64,000 nucleotides of DNA from Symbiodinium natans (Eukaryota > Sar > Dinophyceae > Suessiales > Symbiodiniaceae): contig CAJNDS010000244.1 in the NCBI GenBank assembly GCA_905221605.1, positions 1-64,000 of the forward strand. Reading direction: 5' to 3'. Positions 11,501 to 19,289 of this stretch are shown in pieces. The notes under the pieces were generated by a model. That model saw nothing but the letters and a program-made list of their open reading frames with translations, did not search any database and was not told the origin of the DNA. The position numbers were made by a program, and so were the translations under genes. The number at the start of each line of letters is the position of its first letter. The first letter of the stretch is position 1.

Positions 11501-14500
11501 TCGAGGAGCAGGCCGTCACTCAGAAGGTCCAGGCCTACTACCGAAAAGAGGTGGTGGGTTTCAAGGCCTTCGTGAAGCGGCTCCGACTAAGCCTCGCAAC
11601 CAGCAGCGATGTGGATGCGGCCATGGTGACGTACCTCAACGACATGTTCTGGGCGGGGGAGCAACCGCACAGAGGAGACAAGTTGTTGGCGGGTTTCCTG
11701 CATGCCAACCCAGAGTATGGCAAGCGTGGCAGCCTGAAGCTGCCCAGGTCCTGGAGAGGTCTCAAGGGATGGCATCGTCTGTGTCCAGGCCGCAGTCGAA
11801 AACCGTACCCGCTGGCTGTGTGGGCCGCGGTGGCGGCAGAGCTGCGAAGGCGCGGGTTCACCCGCAGTGGCGCTCTCAAGCTATGCGAGGCCGTCCGAGC
11901 TGCTTCGGTGCACAGTGTACTCGCTAGTGAGCCCAGTGCGCCACACACTCGAGGAGTGGAGTCTGCTTCTTTCCCCGGAGCATCTGGGGGAACCTTCAAA
12001 GACAGGGGAGTTCGACACCTCACTGATCTTGGACTCACCGTACCTCCTTTCTTGGGGGCCAATCGTCTTCGCAGCGCTCAAGAAACAGCACGCGTCCACG
12101 CCACTTTGGGATTTCAACTACGGCGAGTTCGTCAAGGTGTTCAGCGACGTGACCGCCGCACTGGGTGTGAGTCTGTCCCCGTATCAGATGCGCCACTCCG
12201 GCCCGAGCATCGACCGAGCCAGAAACCTCCGCACCCAGCACGAGGTCCAGCGAAGGGGCACTTGGAAAAGTCGCAAGTCCGTCCTCAGGTACGAGAAGTC
12301 AGGACGTTTGGCGTCTGCCTTCCTCGAGCTTCCAGAAAAGCTGAGGACGCACTGCCAGCTGTGCGAAGAACGTCTCGGGGATATTATCCTCGGCAAATGG
12401 AACCCACCTGGTCCACCATGACGCCGAAGCATCGAGGGCGCCACCTCCTCGACTTGTTCAGCGGCAGAGGAGGCGTGGCTCGGGCGCTTCGACGCTTGGG
12501 ATTTCGATCTTTTGAATGGGACACCCGGCAAGGCAAAGACTACGACCTGACGTCGCAGAAAGTTCTGCGCAATCTCCGAAGAGCAATCTTCCGTTCCGAA
12601 GTGCTCGGTGCCATGTTAGCTGTTCCTTGCCGTTCTTTCTCAAGTACTCGAGATCGTACAGCGGCAACACGAAATGAGGCACATCCATGGGGGATGCCTG
12701 GCGAGTTTTTGTCGGAACAAGATTGTCGAAAAGTGCAACAGGGTAATGAGACTATTCGGGCTGCGTTGCGCATCGTGGCATGGCTTGATCGTTTCTCTCT
12801 CCCTTGGTGCATCGCAGGTCCTTGGAGCAGTAAGCTGTGGCATCTCCCTGAATTGCAGGAGCTCCTCCAGCGTCCTCATGTTCATTACCAGGCCATCGAC
12901 TTGTGTCAATATCACAGACCATGGCGCGCTCGCACATGTTTTGTCTTTGGCAATCTGGACTGTTCTGATCTTCGCAGGTTTGAAAGTAAACTCTGCTCAG
13001 GACGAGGCCTCTGCTCATGCACAGGCCTGCCACATCGCCGCTCCAAAGGATCGTCGGTGGCGGAGGTCTACCCGGCCAAGCTCTGCTCAGACCTCGGCAT
13101 GGCCTTGGCCAGCCCCTACTTGCTTACAGATCCGTCATCTACGTGGTTCACATCCTGATTTGGGATGATTTGGGAGGTGGAGGCATTGACTTTCTCTTTC
13201 AATCCCTGTTCAGTATGATCGGCGATGCAGCTGATGCTTTGCACCGCATGTCTCACGAGATCGCAAAGACTTCTGCCGAAGACATGAGAGTACGACCGCT
13301 GCAAAATGATCAGCGATGCAGAAGTATGTTCGTGCGTGCACAGGAATACTGAGCCGAGCGCATCATGAAATGCGACGTGGCTAACGATGCTCAAGTCTCC
13401 CGCCCTCGCCGCCCGAGGCATTACTTTGGGAGGTGGAGGCATTGACTTTCTCTTTCAATCCCTGTTCAGTATGATCAGCGATGCAGCTGATGCTTTGCAC
13501 CGCATGTCTCACGAGATCGCAAAGACTTCTGCCGAAGACATGAGAGTACGACCGCTGCAAAATGATCAGCGATGCAGAAGTATGTTCGTGCGTGCACAGG
13601 AATACTGAGCCGAGCGCATCATGAAATGCGACGTGGCTAACGATGCTCAAGTCTTGATCAGCGATGCAGAAGTAGATTGGTGTTTTACGACCAACATCTA
13701 CCCGACATGCATTTCTAGGGCATTCCAAATGCATTTTTCGTCGCCCGAAGAATGCATTTGGCACTCCTATCATGTCTAGTCTTGGTTTCTGCTGGCTCAT
13801 GACGTATTCGATTCTTCTGACGTGTTTTCTGTGCATAAGAGTAGCTGTAGGAATTGAAAAACGTGTTTAGAACAATGCTCGACATTTTGCAGGAGTACCG
13901 AAACAGACCCAGAATCAGGAAGAACATGCTCAGGTGCATTTTTCAAAGCGGGCAGAATGCATTCGCGCAGCTTGCTCCTTCCACAACCACAATAAAATTG
14001 AGTTAACCGCTGATCTTTCGTCGTAAAGACAAGCTGCGTACAGAAGAGGCGAACGCGCAACTGCATTTTTCGCGCGTGCCTAAATGCACTCAGCTGTTTT
14101 CGCCTTTGAAAAAGTACAGAAAGAGAGAGCATGGCGTTGCAAATGTAGAAAGCAAGACCAAACGCATTTTTCAGGCTTAGCAAAATGCATGTGGGCAGCG
14201 CTTGGACATCCATGTCAATCCATCGTTTGGATTGGGAAAGGGTTGTTCCGACCCCTGGCAGCTGCAAAGAGAAGCCTGAAACCCACGCCTCCATACTGAG
14301 CCCAATTTGTCTGATTGTAAACTCGGCCTGCCGAATTCTACGTGTCGCGTTATTGCTTCATGCCGCTTTCCCTTGATCTGCAATCTTACTGTTTGGGGTC
14401 TTCGCCGGCATAATTCTTATAAGTTTTCGAGGTCGGTTCACAACACTGAAACATTGGTGAAACATTGGTCCCATGAGGGCACACAAGCAGGATGGCCCAC

Positions 14501-16545
14501 ATGCACACCAAACAGGCTTATCGGTACACATGGCACTAGGACGGTCTCCTTCCTTTATCGCTGGTTCGCAGCTCCTGCTGTCCATGGGAGGGGGGGGGTT
14601 TAAGTCTCAAATCCAGTTTGCCGATCATCCAGCAACAGCGAGGCCGGGCCACATGCCTCAGGAGGGTGGAACACAAACTTCGGACCACAGTCGCACAACT
14701 GTTTGGCTGTCCCGTCTTGGGACACTTTGAGCCACATTGGCAACCTGTGGTTCACGCACTGCACACACACACACACACCTCACATACTACCAAGCTGCAA
14801 GTCGGTACTTCGCGACTGTTCGCACGCAGGCTCACTGCTGAAGAAAACAAAAACGAGGTAATGAATGCTTCAATGGCAGCCAGACAGGTTCCGTTGCTTT
14901 GCACAAGGCCCTGTCGCCGGTCCTGGAAAGCTTCACGGTGTTGAAGCACCTCAATCTCTGCGGCAACCTTTTTGGAAACGCTGGGGCGCAAGTCCCGAGC
15001 TCGGGTGACATTGGGCATTTGGCTATATTTAGCGGGCATTACGAGCACTTGGCGGAGTGTTTTGCGTGGCCACCTTCCGAGAACAAGGCCCTCGCTGGGG
15101 CTTTGCAGCAGAAGTTTATGCTAGAGTTCCTCGACGTTCGCGCCACTGGCCTTGGAGACAGAAGCATGGAGGCATTGCTCAGAAAGTGTTTCTTGTAGGG
15201 GGGCCCCTGGGCACGTCGATGTGTAGCATAGGCCCTGCATAGGCTCTGTCACCGACCCTCGAGAGCCTCAGCGCGTTGAAGCACCTGAACCTGAGCAGCA
15301 ACAACCTTGAAGACGCTGGCGCAGAGGCGGGCAAATGTTGGTGTACTATGATGTACTGTGTGTTCGGATGTGTTCAGACATCCACGACCCCCAGTTGCTT
15401 CCGGGGTTCTGGTTGCGGGTCCATCAACGTTCCACGTGCAACCGCGCGCGGCGAACGACAACTCCACAAGTTTCAAGGATCCATATGTGCAATAAACCCT
15501 CTCCTGCCTCGAATTGAGAGGATGCGCCTTGGGCAGCTTGAGCCAGATGAAGTAGAATGATGAAATGATAAAGTGTCATTGCTTCAGGGATGCCCGCCAT
15601 GGGAGCGGTATGCGAGGCCCTTGCAAGCGCCCTCGAGGGAAAGCTTGAGCTGGAGCTCCTGGATCTTTGCACGAACAGCATCGGAGACAGCGGCTTGCAG
15701 GTCCTGAGACGCATTAGTTTATGTTAGCTTCATTAGCTGCATCGTGGACGCACGACGCACGGTGCACGTTCTGAGTTTTAGCGGGTGTTTGCATTTTGCA
15801 CAAAAGAGCATGGCGGCAAGGCATTGTCGTCAGTCCTCACGAACCTTGAGCGGCTAAAGCATCTCAACCTCGGAAGCAACTCCTTTGGGAAGCGTGGAGC
15901 AGAGGTGCCACAGCCGGGAAGGTAGCTTAATGCAGGCTAGTCTACGGGCAAGCTTCTTGCTCAGAGGCTCAAAGGCGTTGTCACAAGGCGGGCGCGTGCC
16001 ATCTGCCAGGCACTTGCCACTGCCTTCCAACGCAAGCTTGCACTGGAGCTCCTGGACCTTTCCCTGAACAGCATCGGAGACGGCGGAATGCAGGCAGAGC
16101 AGAGTGAGACGCTTCAGTCGATCTGCAGCTTGTGTTTGAGAGAAGAGCCTTCTCTCTGAAACAGCAGCTTGGAAGCGAGATGAGTAAGGCGCTCTCGACG
16201 ACGATCGAAGGCATCAAGGGACTGAAGCACCTCAACCTCCACAGCTGCACCTTCGGAGATGCCGCCGCAGAGGCACGCTTCAAGTTCTAGAAAGACCTCG
16301 GCTCACCGCTCGCATGGTTTTTTGCTTTGCAGTGATGTACAGCAGCAAGCAAGCCTGGCACGAGTCACCTCGCAGCTGTTGCCTAGCTTGGACAAGAGTA
16401 GAACCCCTGAGCCAAGGGCAAGAGCTTTCAGAGTTTTACCTTCTGCCAGGCTTTGGTGTGTGTTCTGAGGGAGCTGAAGGCCTTGGAAGAGCTGGCATGC
16501 TGGGACAATGAGCTCAACAACAGCAGCAAGGAGGCCTTTGGGTGA
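3156..16545 (+). CDS. Leucine-rich-repeat protein gene, 16 recognisable exons, one repeat per exon
   Basis: Sixteen plus-strand exons each encode one ribonuclease-inhibitor-type LRR of 27-29 residues. Exons inferred by AG|G acceptors and G|GT, G|GC or G|GA donors: 3156-3236, 3360-3443, 3646-3726, 3807-3893, 4090-4170, 4528-4611, 4800-4883, 5434-5517, 14908-14991, 15088-15171, 15243-15326, 15617-15700, 15821-15904, 16010-16093, 16189-16272 and 16450-16545. All are phase 0. From exon 7 onward two repeat types alternate strictly, LKHLNLxxN and LELLDLxxN. The last exon ends at TGA 16543-16545 after SSKEAFG. The start was not found; it lies upstream of 3156. Such LRR arcs usually bind proteins; the partner and cell location are unknown. 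The exon set is clear, the exact splice sites are inferred. Confidence 0.8.
5590..6365. repeat. GC-rich minisatellite in LRR intron 8
   Basis: About ten imperfect units built around GTGTCACGCGCTTCGGGCC and GTCTCCCATGGTCTCCGATC, with unit length varying roughly from 60 to 110 bp. Long open frames on both strands here are products of the repeat. It begins about 75 bp after LRR exon 8. Confidence 0.85.
6380..7060. repeat. 0.55-kb repeat family X, left copies
   Basis: The end of one unit (6380-6506) runs straight into a full unit (about 6507-7055). Landmarks are TTTTACGACCAACAT, CATTTTTCGTCGCCCGAA, CAGCTGTTTTCGC and GGAAAGCAAGACCAAATGCG. The same landmarks recur in the same order at 13677-14225, on the other side of the retroelement. 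The family is AT-richer than its surroundings and rich in the palindrome AAATGCATTT. No coding signal is seen. Confidence 0.75.
7103..7176 (+). repeat. Element terminal repeat A1
   Basis: This 74-bp sequence, starting TATGTTCGTGCGTGCACAGG and ending GATGCTCAAGTCT, recurs without visible change at 13325-13398 and 13581-13654 in the same orientation. It marks the left end of the element. Confidence 0.85.
7513..8908 (+). CDS. Retroelement ORF1, Gag-like protein with a frame change near its end
   Basis: The frame opens at an ATG at 7519 (MSADYDAGAKVIVWYTDD; a GTG-like in-frame extension begins at 7513) and runs to a stop at 8811. The N-terminus has a small beta-barrel-like stretch (VWYTDDDVWHERIVL, GTWWVLTPDGDVYEE), the middle is acidic, and the C-terminal half is helical (LHMLKHCLKHGGEPRSWMQL). 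Near 8740 the coding signal passes to the +1 frame, which reads KKELQTARQKMKDARR and ends at 8908 in a Gly-Arg-rich tail (GGGGRGRGRGRAS), a plausible nucleic-acid-binding end. By position it is the Gag-like or first ORF of the element. No zinc knuckle is visible. Function is inferred from place only. Confidence 0.6.
8997..11125 (+). CDS. Reverse transcriptase-RNase H of the DIRS-like element
   Basis: The open frame continues to 11927, but clear protein signal ends near 11125. RT landmarks, numbering from 8997: QRLIIDGRRANARL near residue 200, motif A LSDVKDCFHRM with Asp at 255, motif B MGCSWSLYFAQ near 310, and motif C YVYVDNLG with YVDN at residues 367-370, where most RTs have YxDD. The RNase H part follows: ISASDASLEGYG (Asp about 523), ELESRALLMSLERV, LLLVDNMAVSLAF and RWVPSEANAADGPSR (about 696-710). 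This RT-RH order and the WxPSExNxAD ending are typical of DIRS-type elements. It would copy the element RNA and degrade the template. The first ATG used here is not conserved evidence; translation may begin elsewhere. Confidence 0.8.
11098..12421 (+). CDS. Tyrosine recombinase of the element, split over two frames
   Basis: An ATG at 11098 overlaps the RNase H frame by +1. After a Lys/Arg-rich, low-complexity linker the frame reads KVQAYYRKEVVGFKAFVKRL and YLNDMFWAGEQPHRGDKLLA, matching the helical core-binding domain. Near 11865 the signal moves +1 to SSYARPSELLRC, which carries the first catalytic Arg. It continues to LSPYQMRHSGPS (Arg-His box, with Tyr at the usual first His) and RRGTWKSRKSVLRYEKSGRL, where the Tyr codon at 12290-12292 is the expected nucleophile. 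It ends at TGA 12419-12421. The enzyme would integrate the circular cDNA by strand exchange. The frame change may be a 1-nt indel of this copy or programmed slippage. Confidence 0.75.
12418..13158 (+). CDS. Cytosine-5 DNA methyltransferase-like protein of the element
   Basis: The ATG at 12418 overlaps the recombinase stop as ATGA. Motif I is RHLLDLFSGRGGVARALRR (residues about 8-26), the AdoMet-binding site of C5 methyltransferases. Motif IV is LAVPCRSFS with the Pro-Cys pair at 12625-12630. The place of the usual Glu-Asn-Pro motif is filled by WCIAGPWSSKLWHLP (12806-12850), so the catalytic Glu is absent although the flanks fit the family. Length is about 246 codons, short for a full C5 enzyme, and no target-recognition domain is recognised. 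Known: methyltransferases have been reported inside dinoflagellate retrotransposons. Inference: this copy may be inactive or bind DNA without methylating it. Confidence 0.65.
   Translation: MTPKHRGRHLLDLFSGRGGVARALRRLGFRSFEWDTRQGKDYDLTSQKVLRNLRRAIFRSEVLGAMLAVPCRSFSSTRDRTAATRNEAHPWGMPGEFLSEQDCRKVQQGNETIRAALRIVAWLDRFSLPWCIAGPWSSKLWHLPELQELLQRPHVHYQAIDLCQYHRPWRARTCFVFGNLDCSDLRRFESKLCSGRGLCSCTGLPHRRSKGSSVAEVYPAKLCSDLGMALASPYLLTDPSSTWFTS
13169..13674 (+). repeat. 3' split direct repeats B1-A2-spacer-B2-A3-b
   Basis: Two units of 256 bp lie in tandem. B1 (13169-13324) and B2 (13425-13580) are both 156 bp and differ visibly at one base (GATCGGCG versus GATCAGCG). A2 (13325-13398) and A3 (13581-13654) are the 74-bp terminal repeat. 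A 26-bp spacer (13399-13424) separates A2 and B2. After A3, the 20 bp at 13655-13674 repeat the end of B. The A-internal-B-A-B order is that of split direct repeats, with one extra tandem unit. Confidence 0.8.
13677..14225. repeat. 0.55-kb repeat family X, right copy
   Basis: It starts with TTGGTGTTTTACGACCAACA three bases after the end of the element and carries the same landmarks as the left copies, ending GCAGCGCTTGGACATCCATG. The retroelement therefore sits between two X units. Confidence 0.75.
14758..14784. repeat. (CA)n microsatellite
   Basis: A CACACACACACACACAC run in the same intron, 125 bp before LRR exon 9. Confidence 0.9.
14908..16545 (+). CDS. LRR gene, exons 9-16 (downstream block, 3' end)
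   Basis: Eight exons of 28 codons, the last with 31 codons plus stop. They alternate LKHLNLCGNLFGNAGAQ, LEFLDVRATGLGDRSME, LKHLNLSSNNLEDAGAE, LELLDLCTNSIGDSGLQ, LKHLNLGSNSFGKRGAE, LELLDLSLNSIGDGGMQ, LKHLNLHSCTFGDAAAE and LEELACWDNELNN. Introns are short (about 70-290 nt). Donors are GT or GC. Exon 9 continues the alternation begun by exons 7 and 8 on the other side of the retroelement, so both blocks belong to one gene. A degenerate TTTAGGG-type tract follows the stop by about 25 nt. Confidence 0.8.
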
Positions 16546-16565
16546 CAGGTACACTGCACTATCAT

Positions 16566-16592
16566 ACTAACCCTAAACCCTAAACCCAAAAG
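16566..16592. repeat. Telomere-like CCCTAAA tract
   Basis: TAACCCTAAACCCTAAACCC occurs about 25 bp after the LRR stop codon. The CCCTAAA/TTTAGGG type is used at telomeres of plants and many algae. It is one of several interstitial tracts in the window. Confidence 0.8.
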
Positions 16593-16599
16593 GGCCCTA

Positions 16600-18460
16600 A
16601 GCCCTCAGCCCTAAGCATAAAGCATCTTAACAAAACCATACTCAACTCAGGGAGCGGTGGCAGAACATGCTGGCAAATCCTGGAAAGTTAGCTGCCTTAA
16701 CTCGCATGAACCTGCTGAGCCCAAACCCTCAAGCCTTACTGAGCCATGTAGCAGTCTAAGAGCCTCATGCAGGTACTGATAGCCGCCTGGAACCCACGGC
16801 CGCAGTACAAGCTGCGCCTCTGAGACCCTCTGATCACAAAAAGAAGAGTTCGGGCGGAACGAAGATGGAGACCCTCACAAAAAGGATATTGCATTTCTTC
16901 GATCATCCCCACCCTGTCCCTCAAAACTCGACTTAACGTGAGAGACGGTCTCGTCGACCGTTGCCTTCCATATTGCGGAAATTTGGCCCCAACTCAGCTG
17001 GGCCCACCCTGGCGCCAACCATCCAAGCTTGGAGAACCCCTTCAGACCAGCTAGTGGCCATAGTGAGTGAGACTTGCTTTCTTTGTCCCAGCCAGCCAGA
17101 ACGCCTGGAAACCTGCATTCCGGTACAGTTGCCTGCCAAAGCCTCCCTTCACCTGCTTATGAACACCGCGTTCCGGCGCAGTCGCTCGCCTAAACTTCCC
17201 AAGCCCTGCCTTACGAAAACCGCGTTCCAATACAGTTGCCAACTGAGCCTGCCGCCTGTTGTACTGTCTGCCTGTGGTCCTGAGTAGCGTACTGCCTGCT
17301 GTCCTGAGCGCGCTGCGTTATCCTGAAGATCTAACATCAACCCCACTTTTTGAGAAAAGAAGTCCCTGCCCTTGCAAAACGAAGCAACATTGAGTAGCTC
17401 AGAAAGACCTGTGCGCACCCAATGGCCTTCAGCTCACTGCATCAAAGCGTTGTCAAGTCCAGGGCAGAAATTGGGCTTTGCGTCCAGTGGTCCAAACTAG
17501 CAGTCGATGGATCCTCGGGTCACCGGAATCGTTTGATGCCCCACTGGAGTCCTTTCTGTAGCATGTGCCTGCGTGGAAGGGCGCAGAAACCGTGAGGGGG
17601 GCATAGCCCCGTGGAGAAGAGAGAGGGATTCTTGGGCATTACCGTATCCCTGCGCATGGTACTCCTTCCACTTGTGATATGATTTTGACCGAATCACTTG
17701 TGTTGCGATGCGTGTGGGATTTCCTCATTGGCGACCGTAAGGCAATTGAAGGTTAGTCAGCTGTTGCGGTTGTGGAGTTGGATGTGCGGGTCTACAGATT
17801 TTCCGAGGGCCTTGGCGGCCTTGGCCGTCTCTACGCCGAAAGGCAAGGCCACCCTATTTTGCAGCAATCGGGGCAGAAGCTCAAGGCTGAATAAGGCCCT
17901 TTCGCAGGACCCTGGGTAGCGAAATCGCTACCCACTGGCCCATCACGCCAGGCAACTGGATCACGATCCTGTCGCCTTGCCGAGAGTTCCTGATCACAGA
18001 TGCAATTCGCTGCCCATCATCTAGCCCTGCAGAGAAGGTTCGACATGGATGTCATTCACCGCATTCCGGTCCAGGATCTTCTTTTCATTCAATGCATAAG
18101 TACTCGGGATTTCACCTGCTCCATATGACGGCAGTGATTCGGAGGCAAGGCCTAGTTTCACTTGCACTTACAGAAGCCGCCTGGCGAGCTGGCTTCTTCA
18201 TGCCCCTGATACAGCTTTTGAAATCCGAGGCACCAGCGTGTGGAGCGGGGCCTTGGCTGTCAGCCAAGGCCCACCTGAGGCCGTGCAGACCATTCGCAAC
18301 CACGTTCATTGCCTGAATTCGGATGACCGCAGTCCAGATGACACTGATCCCTTTTTTCCCAAAAGTGAGGACGTTTGAAGTGCACCACAGCCCCCATGTG
18401 CTGTATCCGGCAAGCACAAGTCTGGCAGGCGGCTTCGTTGTTTTTCATCCATAGACCATT
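16600..18460. other. Intergenic region with a short tandem repeat
   Basis: At about 17095-17260 a unit of roughly 57 bp is repeated three times; its core is CGCGTTCCGGCGCAGT / CGCGTTCCAATACAGT, followed by TGCC. The rest shows no convincing exon. A piece near 18250-18345 (TGCCTGAATTCGGATGACCG) belongs to the interspersed repeat found again at 19.5 and 20.3 kb. Confidence 0.5.
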
Positions 18461-18469
18461 TTCGTGTCC

Positions 18470-19265
18470 CATTCAGCAGGTCTCATCGGAAACAAAGTTC
18501 GTTTTGGTGCCCCATTCAACAGATGGAAGCAGGATTATTGGGTTTCATAAGGAAGCCGGGCCGGGCTTCAGTACATCTCTGTAGGAGGCAAGACTCCCAA
18601 TCTATAGGTCTCACTAGGAAGCCGGATGTATTTTAGTGTCATATTAACAATAGATCTCATTGGGAGCAGGGTTTTGCTCCAGTGTCCCACGCAATAATTA
18701 GATCTCCATGAGGAAGGAGGATTTATCTGGCGTCCTGTTCAGTAGGTCTCATTAGAAAGAAGGATTTGCTGCAGTGTCCCATTCAATAGGTCTCATAGGG
18801 AAGAAGGTTTCGTTTTAGTGTCCCATTCAGTAGGTCTCAATGGGAAGCAGGATTTGGTCCCATTCAATAGGTCTCATTGAGAAGTAAGATTTGCTTTGGT
18901 TTAGTGTCCGCTCAATAGATCTCATTGTAGCATCCCAGGCAATAGGTCTCCATAGGAAGCAAGATTCGTAGCCCAACACAGGTCTCTCTAGGAAGCAGGG
19001 TAGATTTCTGTGTCATATTCACTAGATCCCATTGGGAAGCAGGTCCCACTCAACAGATATTAAGAAATGAGCCTTAGTGTCCCTTTCCTTTCCATAGGTT
19101 TCATTCGGAAGCAGAATTTGCTTTAGATTCTCTTTCAACAGGTCACAGTAGGAAACATTTTGTATTTTGTTCTCATAAGCAAGACGCTTAAGGGTCCCAC
19201 TCAGTCCGTCTCATCAGGAAGAAGGATTTGCTTTAGAAACCTTTTCAATAGGTATAATAGTGGAA
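18470..19265. repeat. Diverged satellite of roughly 50-bp units
   Basis: About fifteen imperfect units with the consensus GTCTCATTGGGAAGCAGGAT followed by TTGCTTTAGTGTCCCATTCA. Spacing varies, so the array is old. No coding signal. Confidence 0.8.
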
Positions 19266-19289
19266 TTGTGAGTGTTGTGAACAAGCGTC

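Larger units (their letters stand above)
7103..13674 (+). mobile_element. DIRS/Ngaro-type tyrosine-recombinase retroelement, nearly complete
   Basis: The element carries, in order: a 74-bp repeat A1 (7103-7176), a leader, ORF1 (7513-8811 with a shifted tail), a reverse transcriptase-RNase H frame (8997-about 11125), a tyrosine recombinase (about 11150-12421), a cytosine-methyltransferase-like ORF (12418-13158), and 3' repeats B1-A2-spacer-B2-A3-b (13169-13674). RT plus a tyrosine recombinase in place of an integrase defines the DIRS order. Direct rather than inverted A/B repeats resemble the split direct repeats of the Ngaro type. At least three frame changes (about 8740, 11130 and 11865) mean this copy is either decayed or expressed by recoding. 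It lies inside intron 8 of the LRR gene, in the same orientation. Confidence 0.8.

Noticed and set aside
11127-11927. Continuation of the RT-RNase H frame to 11927
   Set aside because: After the PSR motif this frame turns into low-quality Gly/Arg/Ala sequence, while the +1 frame carries the recombinase core-binding domain.
11880-12415. Middle of the 11098-13158 frame
   Set aside because: Between the two real parts this frame is only an open shadow; the recombinase catalytic domain is in the +1 frame there.
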